From JAIVHC01 sp049975505 (GTDB lineage Bacteria > Desulfobacterota > Desulfuromonadia > Desulfuromonadales > Desulfuromonadaceae): a DNA stretch of 25,983 bases. This document shows, piece after piece, positions 8,539 to 15,970 of this stretch; position 1 is the stretch's first letter; each line of letters starts with the position of its first letter. The stretch spans positions 1-25,983 of the forward strand of contig JBNGCY010000032.1 of the NCBI GenBank assembly GCA_049975505.1, read 5' to 3'. The notes under the pieces were generated by a model. That model was not told the origin of the DNA, did not search any database, and worked only from the letters and a program-made list of their open reading frames with translations. Both the position numbers and the translations under genes were made by a program.

Positions 8539-9435
8539 TCAGGCTTCGCCACTCAGGGAGTAGGTTACATCAAAGAGTTCGGCATCGATATTGTCCTGGC
8601 GTTTGCGGTGATAACGCCCCTGGAGTTCCTCGCGCTGTTCATCGATGTTCCTTTCTGCGCGCTGCATCGCCGCAAGGCGCGCGCTGTTTTCACTCGCCAG
8701 ACCTTCTGCACACGCACGAAAGAGGGAGATAAACAGATATTCGCGCACCAGGGCCTGAAGACATTTTTCCCCCGGAGCCCAGATTTGCGGGAGGGCAGGG
8801 GTGGGCCAGGTGCGTTCGCGCAGGCGTTCGTGCCACGCCTGTTCCAGGGGGAGGATCTGTTCGGTGACGGGGGAGTAGCGTGCTCCCCCTTCGAGTTGGT
8901 TGTAGCCTGCCACCATCCCCGCCGTTGTCGCGCCCAGCCCCGCAGGGGATGGGGACAGAGCGGCATATTCGAGGAGGATATCGCTACACGCTGAAGTGAT
9001 TGCCTCCACGGTTGTGGGGGTGGAAAGATGGCGCGCTATCTCAAATCCTCTGGTTTCGAGTTCGTCGCGCATCCGCTCTCCCATGCTTATCAGGTGGATG
9101 GGGAGTTCCTGACTCTTGAGATATTCCTCCACCTGTGCGCCAAGTTTCTGATTGAACGCTCCCACCATCCCCTGATCAGAGCCGATGGCAATAAGCATAA
9201 CCTGGCGTGGTTTTATCCCTCCTCCCGGGGCGATTAACCCGGTGGACATATTTCCCCGGCGCAGACACGCTGCGAGCCCCAGTTCCACACTGTCGGTGTA
9301 GTGTTTGAGCGATTGTACCGCATCTTCATACTGCCCGATATTGGAGGCGGCAAGGGCCTTCATGGTGCGGACTACACCTCTGAGTGTGCCTATGGTTTCG
9401 AGCTGGCGTCTGAGGTGCAACAGGGAATCGCTCAT
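8539..9435 (-). CDS. atpG: N-ATPase gamma subunit (central stalk)
   Basis: A 298-residue gamma subunit, the rotating shaft coupling the alpha/beta hexamer to the c-ring. The N-terminal coiled coil shows LRRQLETIGTLRGVVRTMKA, matching the conserved LRxRIxS...T..I..AMK region. The C-terminal helix (AAMQRAERNIDEQREELQGR) matches the region that pairs with it. The middle is divergent from housekeeping gamma subunits, as is usual for N-ATPases. It is the last gene of the operon, and its ATG overlaps the atpA stop as ATGA, so it is translationally coupled. The hairpin element downstream probably ends the transcript. Confidence 0.88.
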   Translation of the reverse strand: MSDSLLHLRRQLETIGTLRGVVRTMKALAASNIGQYEDAVQSLKHYTDSVELGLAACLRRGNMSTGLIAPGGGIKPRQVMLIAIGSDQGMVGAFNQKLGAQVEEYLKSQELPIHLISMGERMRDELETRGFEIARHLSTPTTVEAITSACSDILLEYAALSPSPAGLGATTAGMVAGYNQLEGGARYSPVTEQILPLEQAWHERLRERTWPTPALPQIWAPGEKCLQALVREYLFISLFRACAEGLASENSARLAAMQRAERNIDEQREELQGRYHRKRQDNIDAELFDVTYSLSGEA

Positions 9436-11030
9436 GTGCGCTGATCTCCTGTCTCTTTGTCCGTGGTGTCTTCTGCGGCATCAGAAGCGGAGCTGGCAAA
9501 ACGGGTCAAGGCCTGTTCCACTTTTTCTTTAATCTCCTCCAGGTGGGGGCCGGTGTGCTCACGATCCTGCAGAACCTTGTCGATATCTTCCGGCGTGAGG
9601 TCGTGGGTGATATTGCGTATCGCGTGGCGCACGGTCTCCTGCGCGGCTTCCATCTGTTCCAGGGGGATAGAGTCGAACATCCCCTGATCCAGGGCCTGAA
9701 GGGTGGCAATCTGTTCCAGGGTGGGCACCGGAGAGAACTGATGCTGCTGCAGACACGCCCTGATCCGCTGTCCGTGGGTGATGCTTGCGCGCGTGCTCTT
9801 ATCCAGGCGGGTGCCGAAGCGCGCGAAGTTTTCCAACTCCTCGAACTGGGCATACGCAAGTTTCAGCGAGCCCACGATGGCGCGATACGCGGGATACTGC
9901 GCCTTACCCCCCACGCGCGATACCGAGGTGCCGATGTCGATAGCGGGGAGTTGCCCTTTTTCAAACAGACGCGGAGAGAGGTATATCTGCCCGTCGGTGA
10001 TGGAGATCAGATTCGTGGGGATATACGCGGACAGATTGCCCGCCTCGGTTTCCACGATGGGTAGAGCGGTGAGGGAACCTCCGCCGCGCTCGGGCTTCAG
10101 ATGGGTGGAGCGTTCGAGGAGGCGCGAGTGGAGGTAGAATACATCTCCGGGGAACGCCTCGCGCCCGGGTGGGCGGCGCAGAAGCAGGGAGAGCTCACGG
10201 TATGCGCGTGCATGGTGGGTGAGGTCATCGTATACAATGAGAACATCCTCCCCCTGGTGCATGAACTCTTCGGCAATGGTGGTGGCGGCGTAGGGGGCGA
10301 TATACGCCATCCCCGGGGGATCACTTCCCTCGGTTACCACCACGGTGGTGTATTCCATGGCACCGTGCTCTTCGAGGGCGGCAATCACGCGGGCGACGGC
10401 GGCTGCGCGCTGACCGATGGCGCAGTAGATGCAGCGCACGTTGTGGTGTTTCTGATTGATGATGGCGTCCACCCCGATGGCGGACTTGCCCGTCTGGCGA
10501 TCCCCAAGGATCAGTTCGCGCTGCCCGCGGCCGATGGGGATTAAGGCGTCAATGGCCTTGATCCCGGTCTGAAGCGGGGTGGTGACCGGGGCGCGATCCA
10601 TAATGGGGGGTGCAGGGCGTTCGATGGGGCGTTGCGCGAGTCCATGCAGGGGCGCGCCTCCATCCAGGGGCTCGCCGAGGGGATTAATGACCCGTCCCAG
10701 AAGGCTGTCCCCCACCGGGACTTCCATCACCCTTCCGCTGCGGCGTACACTGGCGCCGGTTTGCAGGTTTTTGTTACTCCCCAGCAGGACTACCCCCACT
10801 TCGTCGGGGTCGACATTGAAGGCAATTCCCTTTATGCCGTGCTCGAACTCGAGCATCTCCTCAAACCCCACTCCGGGCAGTCCTTTCACTTTCGCAATCC
10901 CGGTACCCACTGTGCTGATGCGCCCGCGTTCCTGCACTTCCATGCTCGCTTCAAGATTCTCACTGGTGCGCGCAAAGCTGGTGCAGGCCTGACGCAGCCA
11001 GGCTGGGATATGCTCTGAGTTGTTACTCAC
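9432..11030 (-). CDS. atpA: N-ATPase alpha subunit
   Basis: A 532-residue alpha subunit of the F1-type headpiece, holding non-catalytic nucleotide sites. Walker A is GDRQTGKS at about residues 176-183, followed by the usual VDAIINQ and CIYCAIGQ. Other family segments are TTVVVTEGSDPPGMAYIAPY and IPTNLISITDGQIYLSPRLF. The chosen start is GTG at 11030, whose GTGA overlaps the atpF stop and has GGAGA 9 bases upstream. The frame extends further 5' to 11195, but that part only shadows atpF. The C-terminal tail is rich in acidic residues and Thr. The stop overlaps the atpG start. Confidence 0.9.
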   Translation of the reverse strand: MSNNSEHIPAWLRQACTSFARTSENLEASMEVQERGRISTVGTGIAKVKGLPGVGFEEMLEFEHGIKGIAFNVDPDEVGVVLLGSNKNLQTGASVRRSGRVMEVPVGDSLLGRVINPLGEPLDGGAPLHGLAQRPIERPAPPIMDRAPVTTPLQTGIKAIDALIPIGRGQRELILGDRQTGKSAIGVDAIINQKHHNVRCIYCAIGQRAAAVARVIAALEEHGAMEYTTVVVTEGSDPPGMAYIAPYAATTIAEEFMHQGEDVLIVYDDLTHHARAYRELSLLLRRPPGREAFPGDVFYLHSRLLERSTHLKPERGGGSLTALPIVETEAGNLSAYIPTNLISITDGQIYLSPRLFEKGQLPAIDIGTSVSRVGGKAQYPAYRAIVGSLKLAYAQFEELENFARFGTRLDKSTRASITHGQRIRACLQQHQFSPVPTLEQIATLQALDQGMFDSIPLEQMEAAQETVRHAIRNITHDLTPEDIDKVLQDREHTGPHLEEIKEKVEQALTRFASSASDAAEDTTDKETGDQRT

Positions 11031-11863
11031 GCTGATGTCTCCTGTTGAGCAGATGAGCGATTTTTCTGGTTTTGGTTCTGATGTTGATTTTGTTCCTGCC
11101 CCGCAGTGCCGATCTCTTCGAGCTGGTGTTGGAGCTTTTGTTTCATCTGTTCCAGATAAGCATCCAGGTTCCATTCCAGATGGTAGTCGTCCCACTCGAG
11201 TTTGATGCCACAGGTCATGGCTGTATCATACCTGAAGTTGACATTCTTCAGGCCTAATTTGTCGCTCAGTGCGCTGCTGAGATCCTTCCGCGTGTTTTCA
11301 TCCACAGGAAAACTGGTCTTGAGCAGCGGAGCGGTTTCGGTATTGGCGCTGATGCGTTCGAGTTGTGTGCACTGTTCGGGGGCAAGGTGCCCGATAAGGG
11401 CGATAAAATGGCGCACCATCTGTTGCTCCAATCTCTGATCAGCGAGGTCGTGCAGGGCGTGACGCACTGCCGTGTGCAGCTCCTGCAGGACACAATCCCG
11501 CAGGTGGGTATGCACCTGCTGCTGTTCAGCGCGCACCTGGTCGCGCCATTGCTCCTTCTGCGCTTCAATTTCGCTGCGTGCCTTCTCAAGCTCACTCTCT
11601 CTGAGCTCCATGGCCTCGGTGCGCGCCTGCTCCAGAAGGGTGTCACGCTGTTGCTGGAGCTTGAGTTGTTCGTCTTCGAGCTTGTGCTTTAATTCCTGCG
11701 CCTGTTCCTGTTCATCCTGAGCCTGGCGCTGCTGTTCCTGCAGGCGCTCCTCGCGCGCATCAATGGCGCGCAGAACCGGCTGGTAGAGAAAACGCTTCAG
11801 CAGCCATACCAGAATAAGAAAATTGATCAGCTGCGCTACGACGGTAAAATTGTCAATCAACAT
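11027..11863 (-). CDS. atpF: N-ATPase b subunit with delta-like C-terminal domain
   Basis: A 278-residue peripheral-stalk subunit, much longer than a typical b subunit of about 160. One TM helix (about 8-27) is followed by a long charged coiled coil (about 32-130), helices to about 170, and a region at about 178-247 with the pattern LLKTSFPVDENTRKDL ... CGIKLEWDDYHLEWNLDAYL. That pattern resembles the C-terminal domain of the F-ATPase delta subunit (KTSxPL...L...GG..I......D.S....L). There is no separate atpH in this operon, so a b-delta fusion is a reasonable reading. The last 20 or so residues are a Gln/Asn-rich low-complexity tail. GGGAGG precedes the ATG at good spacing. It starts 18 bases after atpE ends. 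Confidence 0.88.
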   Translation of the reverse strand: MLIDNFTVVAQLINFLILVWLLKRFLYQPVLRAIDAREERLQEQQRQAQDEQEQAQELKHKLEDEQLKLQQQRDTLLEQARTEAMELRESELEKARSEIEAQKEQWRDQVRAEQQQVHTHLRDCVLQELHTAVRHALHDLADQRLEQQMVRHFIALIGHLAPEQCTQLERISANTETAPLLKTSFPVDENTRKDLSSALSDKLGLKNVNFRYDTAMTCGIKLEWDDYHLEWNLDAYLEQMKQKLQHQLEEIGTAGQEQNQHQNQNQKNRSSAQQETSA

Positions 11864-11881
11864 GGAGTAACCTCCCCAGCG

Positions 11882-12160
11882 CTATTTCCCCAGTGCGGCG
11901 GTTACCTGGTTCCAGAACGGATTCGCGAACAGCACAATCATCGATACCACAAAGCAGTAGATTGCGGTGGATTCCACCATGGCGAGCCCCACAAACAGGG
12001 TGCGGGTGATGGTGGAGGCGGCGTCAGGCTGTTGCGCGAGTGCACTCAAAGCGGTACTTACCGCGCGCCCTTCCCCCAGGGCGGAACCGATGGAGCCGAT
12101 GGCGATGGTGATGCCGGCGGTGAAGATAGAGACCAGAGCTATCCAGATATGTGCTTCCAT
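11882..12160 (-). CDS. atpE: N-ATPase c subunit, Na+-binding type
   Basis: A 92-residue two-helix proteolipid that forms the rotor ring. Helix 1 contains SALGEGRAVSTAL with Glu30; the polar loop is QQPD; helix 2 has GLAMVESTAIYCF with the ion-carrying Glu63, Ser64, Thr65 and Tyr68. The E-S-T..Y set matches the Na+ site described for the Ilyobacter tartaricus c-ring. The Gln that normally helps from helix 1 is replaced by Glu30, giving the two-carboxylate arrangement reported for N-ATPases. Na+ specificity is therefore strongly suggested but not proven. AAGGAG lies just upstream of the ATG. A 200-base gap with several hairpins separates it from atpB, unlike the overlaps elsewhere in the operon. 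Confidence 0.93.
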   Translation of the reverse strand: MEAHIWIALVSIFTAGITIAIGSIGSALGEGRAVSTALSALAQQPDAASTITRTLFVGLAMVESTAIYCFVVSMIVLFANPFWNQVTAALGK

Positions 12161-12220
12161 GTATACTTCTCCTTTGTAGGTGTTAAGATTCTTGAATCAC
12201 TAAGTAGCATGTTTTTGTAG

Positions 12221-12332
12221 TTCTCCTTCCCCCTTGATGGGGGAAGGTTGGGAAGGGGGTGTTGCGCCGGCAACGATGCCCTTGCAGGCATTATCCCCAC
12301 CCTGACCCTCCCCTATCATAAGGGGAGGGGGA
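12221..12332. repeat. Hairpin-rich palindromic repeat inside the N-ATPase operon (atpB-atpE gap)
   Basis: This element fills most of the 200-base gap 12161-12360. It has four stems: CCTTCCCCC/GGGGGAAGG (12225-12247, loop TTGAT), GTTGC/GCAAC (12261-12274), ATGCC/GGCAT (12276-12291) and CCCTCCCCT/AGGGGAGGG (12306-12329). The two outer pyrimidine-rich stems are inverted relative to each other, so the whole unit is an imperfect inverted repeat of about 110 bp, like a short non-coding mobile or REP-type element. C-rich repeats of the type CTCCTTCCCCCTTGATGGGG are common in bacterial genomes. I see no open reading frame of interest in the gap. Confidence 0.65.
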
Positions 12333-12360
12333 ATGCTAAATGCCTGACAGTTCGCCGTTG

Positions 12361-13056
12361 TCATGTCAGTTCCTGGGTGCTGGTGGCGGCGGCGATGTAC
12401 ACCGTAGCCAGAACCGCAAAGATATAGGCCTGAATCATCCCGGTGAGGAGCCCGAGGATGTTGAGCAATAGCGGAAAAAACAGCGGCGCTACAATCAAAA
12501 GGATCGCCCCGATCATGGAGGCGCTCATCATATTTCCGAACAGGCGCACCGCCAGTGCCAGGGTGCGCGAGAACTCTCCAATGAGGTTAAAGGGCAGCAT
12601 GATCCACACCGGCTGCAGATACGAGGCCAGATAGCGCTTGAGGCCACGAGTGCGGATGCCGCACAAAGGCACCGCGACAAATACCGCCAGTGCCAGCGCA
12701 GCGGTGGTGGAGAGGGAACCGGTAGGGGGCTGATACGCCGGGAAGATCACTCCCAGATTGGCGACGGCGATGAAGAGAAACAGGGTGCCGATGAAACTGA
12801 TATAGGTACGTGCAGGGCGCAGACCTATTACCTGCAGCTGTTCGACAATGGTTATCACGATGATTTCGAGGAAATTCTGCAGACGCGTGCGCGATTCAGA
12901 GGATGCACCTCCTTGCTGACCACTGTATGCACCGCGGGTAATAAGCCATGCCCCCAGGGTGAGCAGCAGCATCAGCCCCCAGGTGGTGACAATGGTGAGG
13001 TTGAGCTGCACCCAGCCGTATTCCCACAGGATGATGGAATCGGAACTAAGATTCAT
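12361..13056 (-). CDS. atpB: N-ATPase a subunit (ion channel half)
   Basis: A 231-residue membrane protein that forms the stator half-channels facing the c-ring. About five to six TM helices are evident (for example 21-40, 84-106, 118-136, 183-203, 207-226). The essential arginine is R171 in TLALAVRLFGNMMS, preceded by NLIGEFSR, both family hallmarks. The final helix shows IQAYIFAVLATVYIAAA. It is shorter than E. coli subunit a (271 residues), as usual for N-ATPases. An AGAGG lies about 10 bases before the ATG. An 83-base gap with a palindromic repeat separates it from atpR. Confidence 0.92.
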   Translation of the reverse strand: MNLSSDSIILWEYGWVQLNLTIVTTWGLMLLLTLGAWLITRGAYSGQQGGASSESRTRLQNFLEIIVITIVEQLQVIGLRPARTYISFIGTLFLFIAVANLGVIFPAYQPPTGSLSTTAALALAVFVAVPLCGIRTRGLKRYLASYLQPVWIMLPFNLIGEFSRTLALAVRLFGNMMSASMIGAILLIVAPLFFPLLLNILGLLTGMIQAYIFAVLATVYIAAATSTQELT

Positions 13057-13115
13057 AGCGTGTTAACCTCTGCGATGTTTATGGATTTATTTTTGCAACC
13101 AACTGTGTCATCCAT

Positions 13116-13144
13116 GGTAGAGGCGCACTGCGTGCGCCCCTACC
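13116..13144. repeat. GTAGGGGCGCAC-type palindrome at the 3' end of atpR
   Basis: A near-perfect hairpin with arms GGTAGAGGCGCAC (13116-13128) and GTGCGCCCCTACC (13132-13144), one mismatch and a 3-base loop. The same family recurs at 23183-23203 and 23263-23282. On the - strand its GGTAG end supplies the TAG stop codon of atpR (13140-13142). It is probably a dispersed repeat that has landed in the operon. Confidence 0.7.
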
Positions 13145-13472
13145 TCTGTTTGCGCCCCAGCACTACACGTTGAAATCCGAAACGTCCCAGGAAGATGCCG
13201 GCGCTGCAGCCGAGCAGCGCGGAGATGCCCTGCTGCGCTGCCACGTAAAGAGCGCTTGCCAGGACTCCGAAACGCAGGATAAAGCTGAGGCTGAACCACA
13301 TTCCCGGGCGCAGGCTGAAGGGTGCGCGGCGCGCCGTAATATACAGCGCGGCAAAGAATCCCACCCCGAGGATGATTCCTCCCAGGACGCTGAGCACAAA
13401 AGCCACAACGCCGGGACTGGTTGCGAGCGCATGTGCCATGCGATCGAGAAAGTGAAGAAGACTAATCTCCAT
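13140..13472 (-). CDS. atpR: N-ATPase accessory membrane protein AtpR
   Basis: A 110-residue protein with three predicted TM helices (about 22-46, 59-79, 83-103), matching AtpR, a protein known only from N-ATPase operons. A buried arginine, R67 in SLSFILRFGVLASALY, and further basic residues near GRFGFQR fit the reported idea that AtpR interacts with c-subunit carboxylates. Its role is thought to be in c-ring assembly or Na+ site protection; this is known only in part. The ATG at 13472 overlaps the end of atpQ by 11 bases and has GAGGATAGAG upstream. Its stop codon lies inside the palindromic repeat. Confidence 0.88.
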   Translation of the reverse strand: MEISLLHFLDRMAHALATSPGVVAFVLSVLGGIILGVGFFAALYITARRAPFSLRPGMWFSLSFILRFGVLASALYVAAQQGISALLGCSAGIFLGRFGFQRVVLGRKQR

Positions 13473-13809
13473 CTCTATCCTCTTCGCTACTGTTGTCGCG
13501 ATGGATGCTGCGCTCCTCCTGGGATACCCAGCGCCACGCGTTATAGCATCCAAGGGCGAGCCCCAGGGCGAGCATGGTGAGGGTCCAGGAGTGGGCTGCG
13601 GCATAGTTGTGATCCAGCCACAGCCCCAGGGCAATCCCCAGCAGGGTGGGGATGCTCACCGACCAGCCCACGATCCCGAAGAGGCTGAACCCGCTCCACA
13701 GCGGGCGCGCGGGATGGGTGCGCGCGTGCTCCTTGCGCTGCGCCTTAGTGGCGACCTCGCGCTTGAAACTCTCTTTCTCTTCGCTGGCGCCCCGTTTCTC
13801 AGTGCTCAT
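13462..13809 (-). CDS. atpQ: N-ATPase accessory membrane protein AtpQ (AtpI-like, ATPase gene 1 family)
   Basis: A 115-residue protein with a strongly charged N-terminal arm (about 1-36) and two TM helices (about 41-62 and 72-90). GWSVSIPTLLGIALGLWLD is the signature of the AtpI/AtpQ family, which has been proposed to help assemble the c-ring or carry Mg2+. The start ATG at 13809 overlaps the atpC stop by 11 bases, with GTGGAG upstream; the frame is open to 13824, but the upstream part has no ribosome site. The C-terminus is acidic (SSEEDRDGD). Confidence 0.87.
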   Translation of the reverse strand: MSTEKRGASEEKESFKREVATKAQRKEHARTHPARPLWSGFSLFGIVGWSVSIPTLLGIALGLWLDHNYAAAHSWTLTMLALGLALGCYNAWRWVSQEERSIHRDNSSEEDRDGD

Positions 13810-14212
13810 GGCTGAACTCCACAAAACGGCGGATCAGTTTGGTTTCAATCCCGGCGCTGATGGAGCGCACCAGCTTCTCCTGCTCATCGAGATGCTCAAA
13901 CTCCGCATGGATAATCTCCTCCAGTTCTGCGAGATTGCTGCTCGCTATCGCATGATGGACGGAGACGCTGACCTTGTTGCCTGTCTTTATTAAAATGCCG
14001 GTGTCCACCGCAATATATTCATCCTCTGTTTGCGCATGGCGCCGGTATGCAAGGATTCCGGGAATCACAGGGCACACGCAGTCGAGACGCCGGGGGAGAA
14101 ACCCCACACTGCCTGTCGGGGTGTCAATGCTCATGTGGGCGATATCCTCCACGCGCATAAATACCCTCGTGGGCAGAACTATCTGTAGTTCTATGTTCTC
14201 AGTTCCCTCCAT
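13799..14212 (-). CDS. atpC: N-ATPase epsilon subunit
   Basis: A 137-residue epsilon subunit, part of the central stalk. The N-terminal beta-sandwich shows LQIVLPTRVFMRVEDIAHMS, PTGSVGFLPRRLDC and DTGILIKTGNKVSVSVHHA, matching the conserved TPxGxxGxLPxH and GGILxVxxxxVxVxA patterns. A short helical hairpin follows. The start is ATG 14212, inside the end of atpD (14-base overlap), with GGAG upstream; the frame extends to 14338 but that part is the atpD shadow. The overlap pattern supports tight translational coupling. Confidence 0.9.
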   Translation of the reverse strand: MEGTENIELQIVLPTRVFMRVEDIAHMSIDTPTGSVGFLPRRLDCVCPVIPGILAYRRHAQTEDEYIAVDTGILIKTGNKVSVSVHHAIASSNLAELEEIIHAEFEHLDEQEKLVRSISAGIETKLIRRFVEFSHEH

Positions 14213-15629
14213 CGTTTTTCTCCAGTTCCTTCCATTTCTCCCGCGCATCATCAATGTTGCCGACCATGTACAGGGCCTGTTCCGGGCACTCATCGAACTT
14301 TCCGGCGAGGATCTGTTCACACCCCTCCAGGGCGTCATCGAGGGAAACCAGGCGTCCCTTCATATTGCTGAATTGTTCGGTAGTGAAGAAGGGCTGAGTG
14401 AGAAAGCGCTCCAGGCGGCGCGCCTTGTGAACCGTGGCGCGATCCGCGCGCGCAAGTTGTTCAATCCCGAGCATGGCGATGATATCCTTCACCTCTTCGT
14501 ACTGGGCCAGGGTCTGGCGTACTTCGCGCGCAATGCGGTGGTGGCGTGTGCCGATAACCGCCGGGGTTGCCATCTTGGAGTTCGACTGGAGCGGGTCAAT
14601 TGCCGGATACAGCCCTTCGCTCGCGCGTTTGCGCGAGAGCACAATCGATGCAGACAGATGGGAAAAGGTGTGCACTGCCGCCGGATCAGTGAAGTCATCC
14701 GCCGGGACATATACCGCCTGTATTGAGGTGATGGCACCACCTGCGGTGTTGGCGATACGCTCCTGCAGCTGGGAGAGCTCCGTTCCCATGGTGGGTTGAT
14801 ACCCGAGGCGTGAGGGCATGCGCCCCATCATACCGGAGATCTCGGAGCCGGCCTGGATAAAGCGGAAGATGTTATCGATGAGGAGAAGGACATCGCGGTG
14901 CATGGTGTCGCGGAAATATTCCGCCATGGTTACCGCCACATGACCGACGCGGAAACGGCTTCCCGGCGGTTCATTCATCTGCCCGAACACCATTGCCATA
15001 TGTTCGAGGACCCCGGCTTCGCGCATGTCGCGATAGAGCTCCTCTCCTTCACGACAGCGTTCGCCGATGCCGCAGAACAGGCTGATCCCCCCGTGGTGCC
15101 CCGCCATGTTGTGGATAATTTCACTCAGGAGCACGGTTTTGCCCACCCCGGCTCCGCCGAAGAGCCCCGCTTTGCCCCCGCGTTCGAGGGGCATCAGGAC
15201 ATCGATTGCCTTGATGCCGGTGGTGAAGATCTCCGCGCGGGTGGAGCGCTGCTCCAGCGGAGGCGGATTCTGATGCACGTTGTGCCACTGCAGGCCGCTA
15301 AGTTCCGGGCCATTGTCAATGGTGTTGCCGAACACGTCGAACATGCGTGAGAGGGTAGCTTCCCCCACCGGTGCCTTGAGAGGGGTGGCGGTATGATACA
15401 TCTCCATGCCGCGTGCGAGTCCCTGGGTCGGGGTCATCGCCATGCTGCGGACGTGGTGATCATCCAGCTGGGTTATCACCTCCGTTACCACCCGATCATT
15501 CATGCCGAATATGAGGGTGTGGATAGGGGGCAGGTGATCTTCAAAATACACATCCACCACGCTGCCGCGCACTGAAACCACCGTGCCCGGGTAGTGCTGT
15601 GGTTCGGGATTGCGGTTTTCTCCTGACAT
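14199..15629 (-). CDS. atpD: N-ATPase beta subunit (catalytic)
   Basis: A 476-residue catalytic subunit and first gene of the operon. Walker A is GGAGVGKT at 158-165, Walker B lies in DVLLLIDNIFRFIQAGSE, and GIGERCREGEELYRDM matches the conserved GERxREGxxLY catalytic loop (Thr replaced by Cys). SQLQERIANTAGGAITSIQA and VYVPADDFTDPA are family hallmarks. AAGGTGA precedes the ATG by 5 bases. The sigma70-like promoter about 70 bases upstream probably drives all nine genes. The atpD-C-Q-R-B-E-F-A-G order is diagnostic of the N-ATPase, a second, laterally spread Na+-type enzyme that usually coexists with a housekeeping F-ATPase. Confidence 0.93.
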   Translation of the reverse strand: MSGENRNPEPQHYPGTVVSVRGSVVDVYFEDHLPPIHTLIFGMNDRVVTEVITQLDDHHVRSMAMTPTQGLARGMEMYHTATPLKAPVGEATLSRMFDVFGNTIDNGPELSGLQWHNVHQNPPPLEQRSTRAEIFTTGIKAIDVLMPLERGGKAGLFGGAGVGKTVLLSEIIHNMAGHHGGISLFCGIGERCREGEELYRDMREAGVLEHMAMVFGQMNEPPGSRFRVGHVAVTMAEYFRDTMHRDVLLLIDNIFRFIQAGSEISGMMGRMPSRLGYQPTMGTELSQLQERIANTAGGAITSIQAVYVPADDFTDPAAVHTFSHLSASIVLSRKRASEGLYPAIDPLQSNSKMATPAVIGTRHHRIAREVRQTLAQYEEVKDIIAMLGIEQLARADRATVHKARRLERFLTQPFFTTEQFSNMKGRLVSLDDALEGCEQILAGKFDECPEQALYMVGNIDDAREKWKELEKNDGGN

Positions 15630-15699
15630 TTAATTCACCTTGCGAGCGTATTTTCACTGCCGGTATCCAGCGGCAACATATCAAATTCACCTTTCCTGC

Positions 15700-15727
15700 A
15701 GTATACCGCTACACCTGCTCAATTCAA
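15700..15727 (-). promoter_or_regulatory. Putative sigma70 promoter of the N-ATPase operon
   Basis: On the - strand, TTGAAT (15727-15722) and TATACT (15705-15700) are separated by 16 bases. Transcription would begin near 15692, leaving a leader of about 63 bases before atpD, with a small stem TGCCG/CGGCA in it. It lies in the 341-base divergent gap 15630-15970. Confidence 0.5.
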
Positions 15728-15871
15728 GGTGTGGAACAACGCAGGATTATGTGCCTTAATGCACCTGTTTGTCAGGACAGGCTGTGCTAAGATTGCCGGT
15801 TGCAAACACGCTACTGAAAAGCTAGTGTCTGCAGGGGGTAAAATCCTTCAGAGCAAAGCCTTGAAGTGCGC

Positions 15872-15877
15872 TATAAT
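15872..15877 (+). promoter_or_regulatory. Possible -10 box for the efflux operon
   Basis: A consensus TATAAT lies 94 bases before the start of the outer-membrane factor gene, in the divergent gap. The expected -35 position (about 15849-15854) has no good match, so an activator or a different start point is possible. No operator repeat or regulator gene is evident next to it. Confidence 0.3.
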
Positions 15878-15970
15878 CTACTGATATGTGCGGCCGAATA
15901 CCGGATTGAATATACTTTTCACTGTTTGTGAAGCCGTTTCCGAAAGGCTTCCCGCGGATCATATGCTGAT

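Noticed and set aside
12161..12360. Missing small gene between atpB and atpE
   Set aside because: No frame with a start, ribosome site and plausible protein is present; the gap is hairpins.
8539..15629. Housekeeping F-type ATP synthase
   Set aside because: Gene order, atpQ/atpR, lack of atpH and the Na+-site c subunit point to the N-ATPase.
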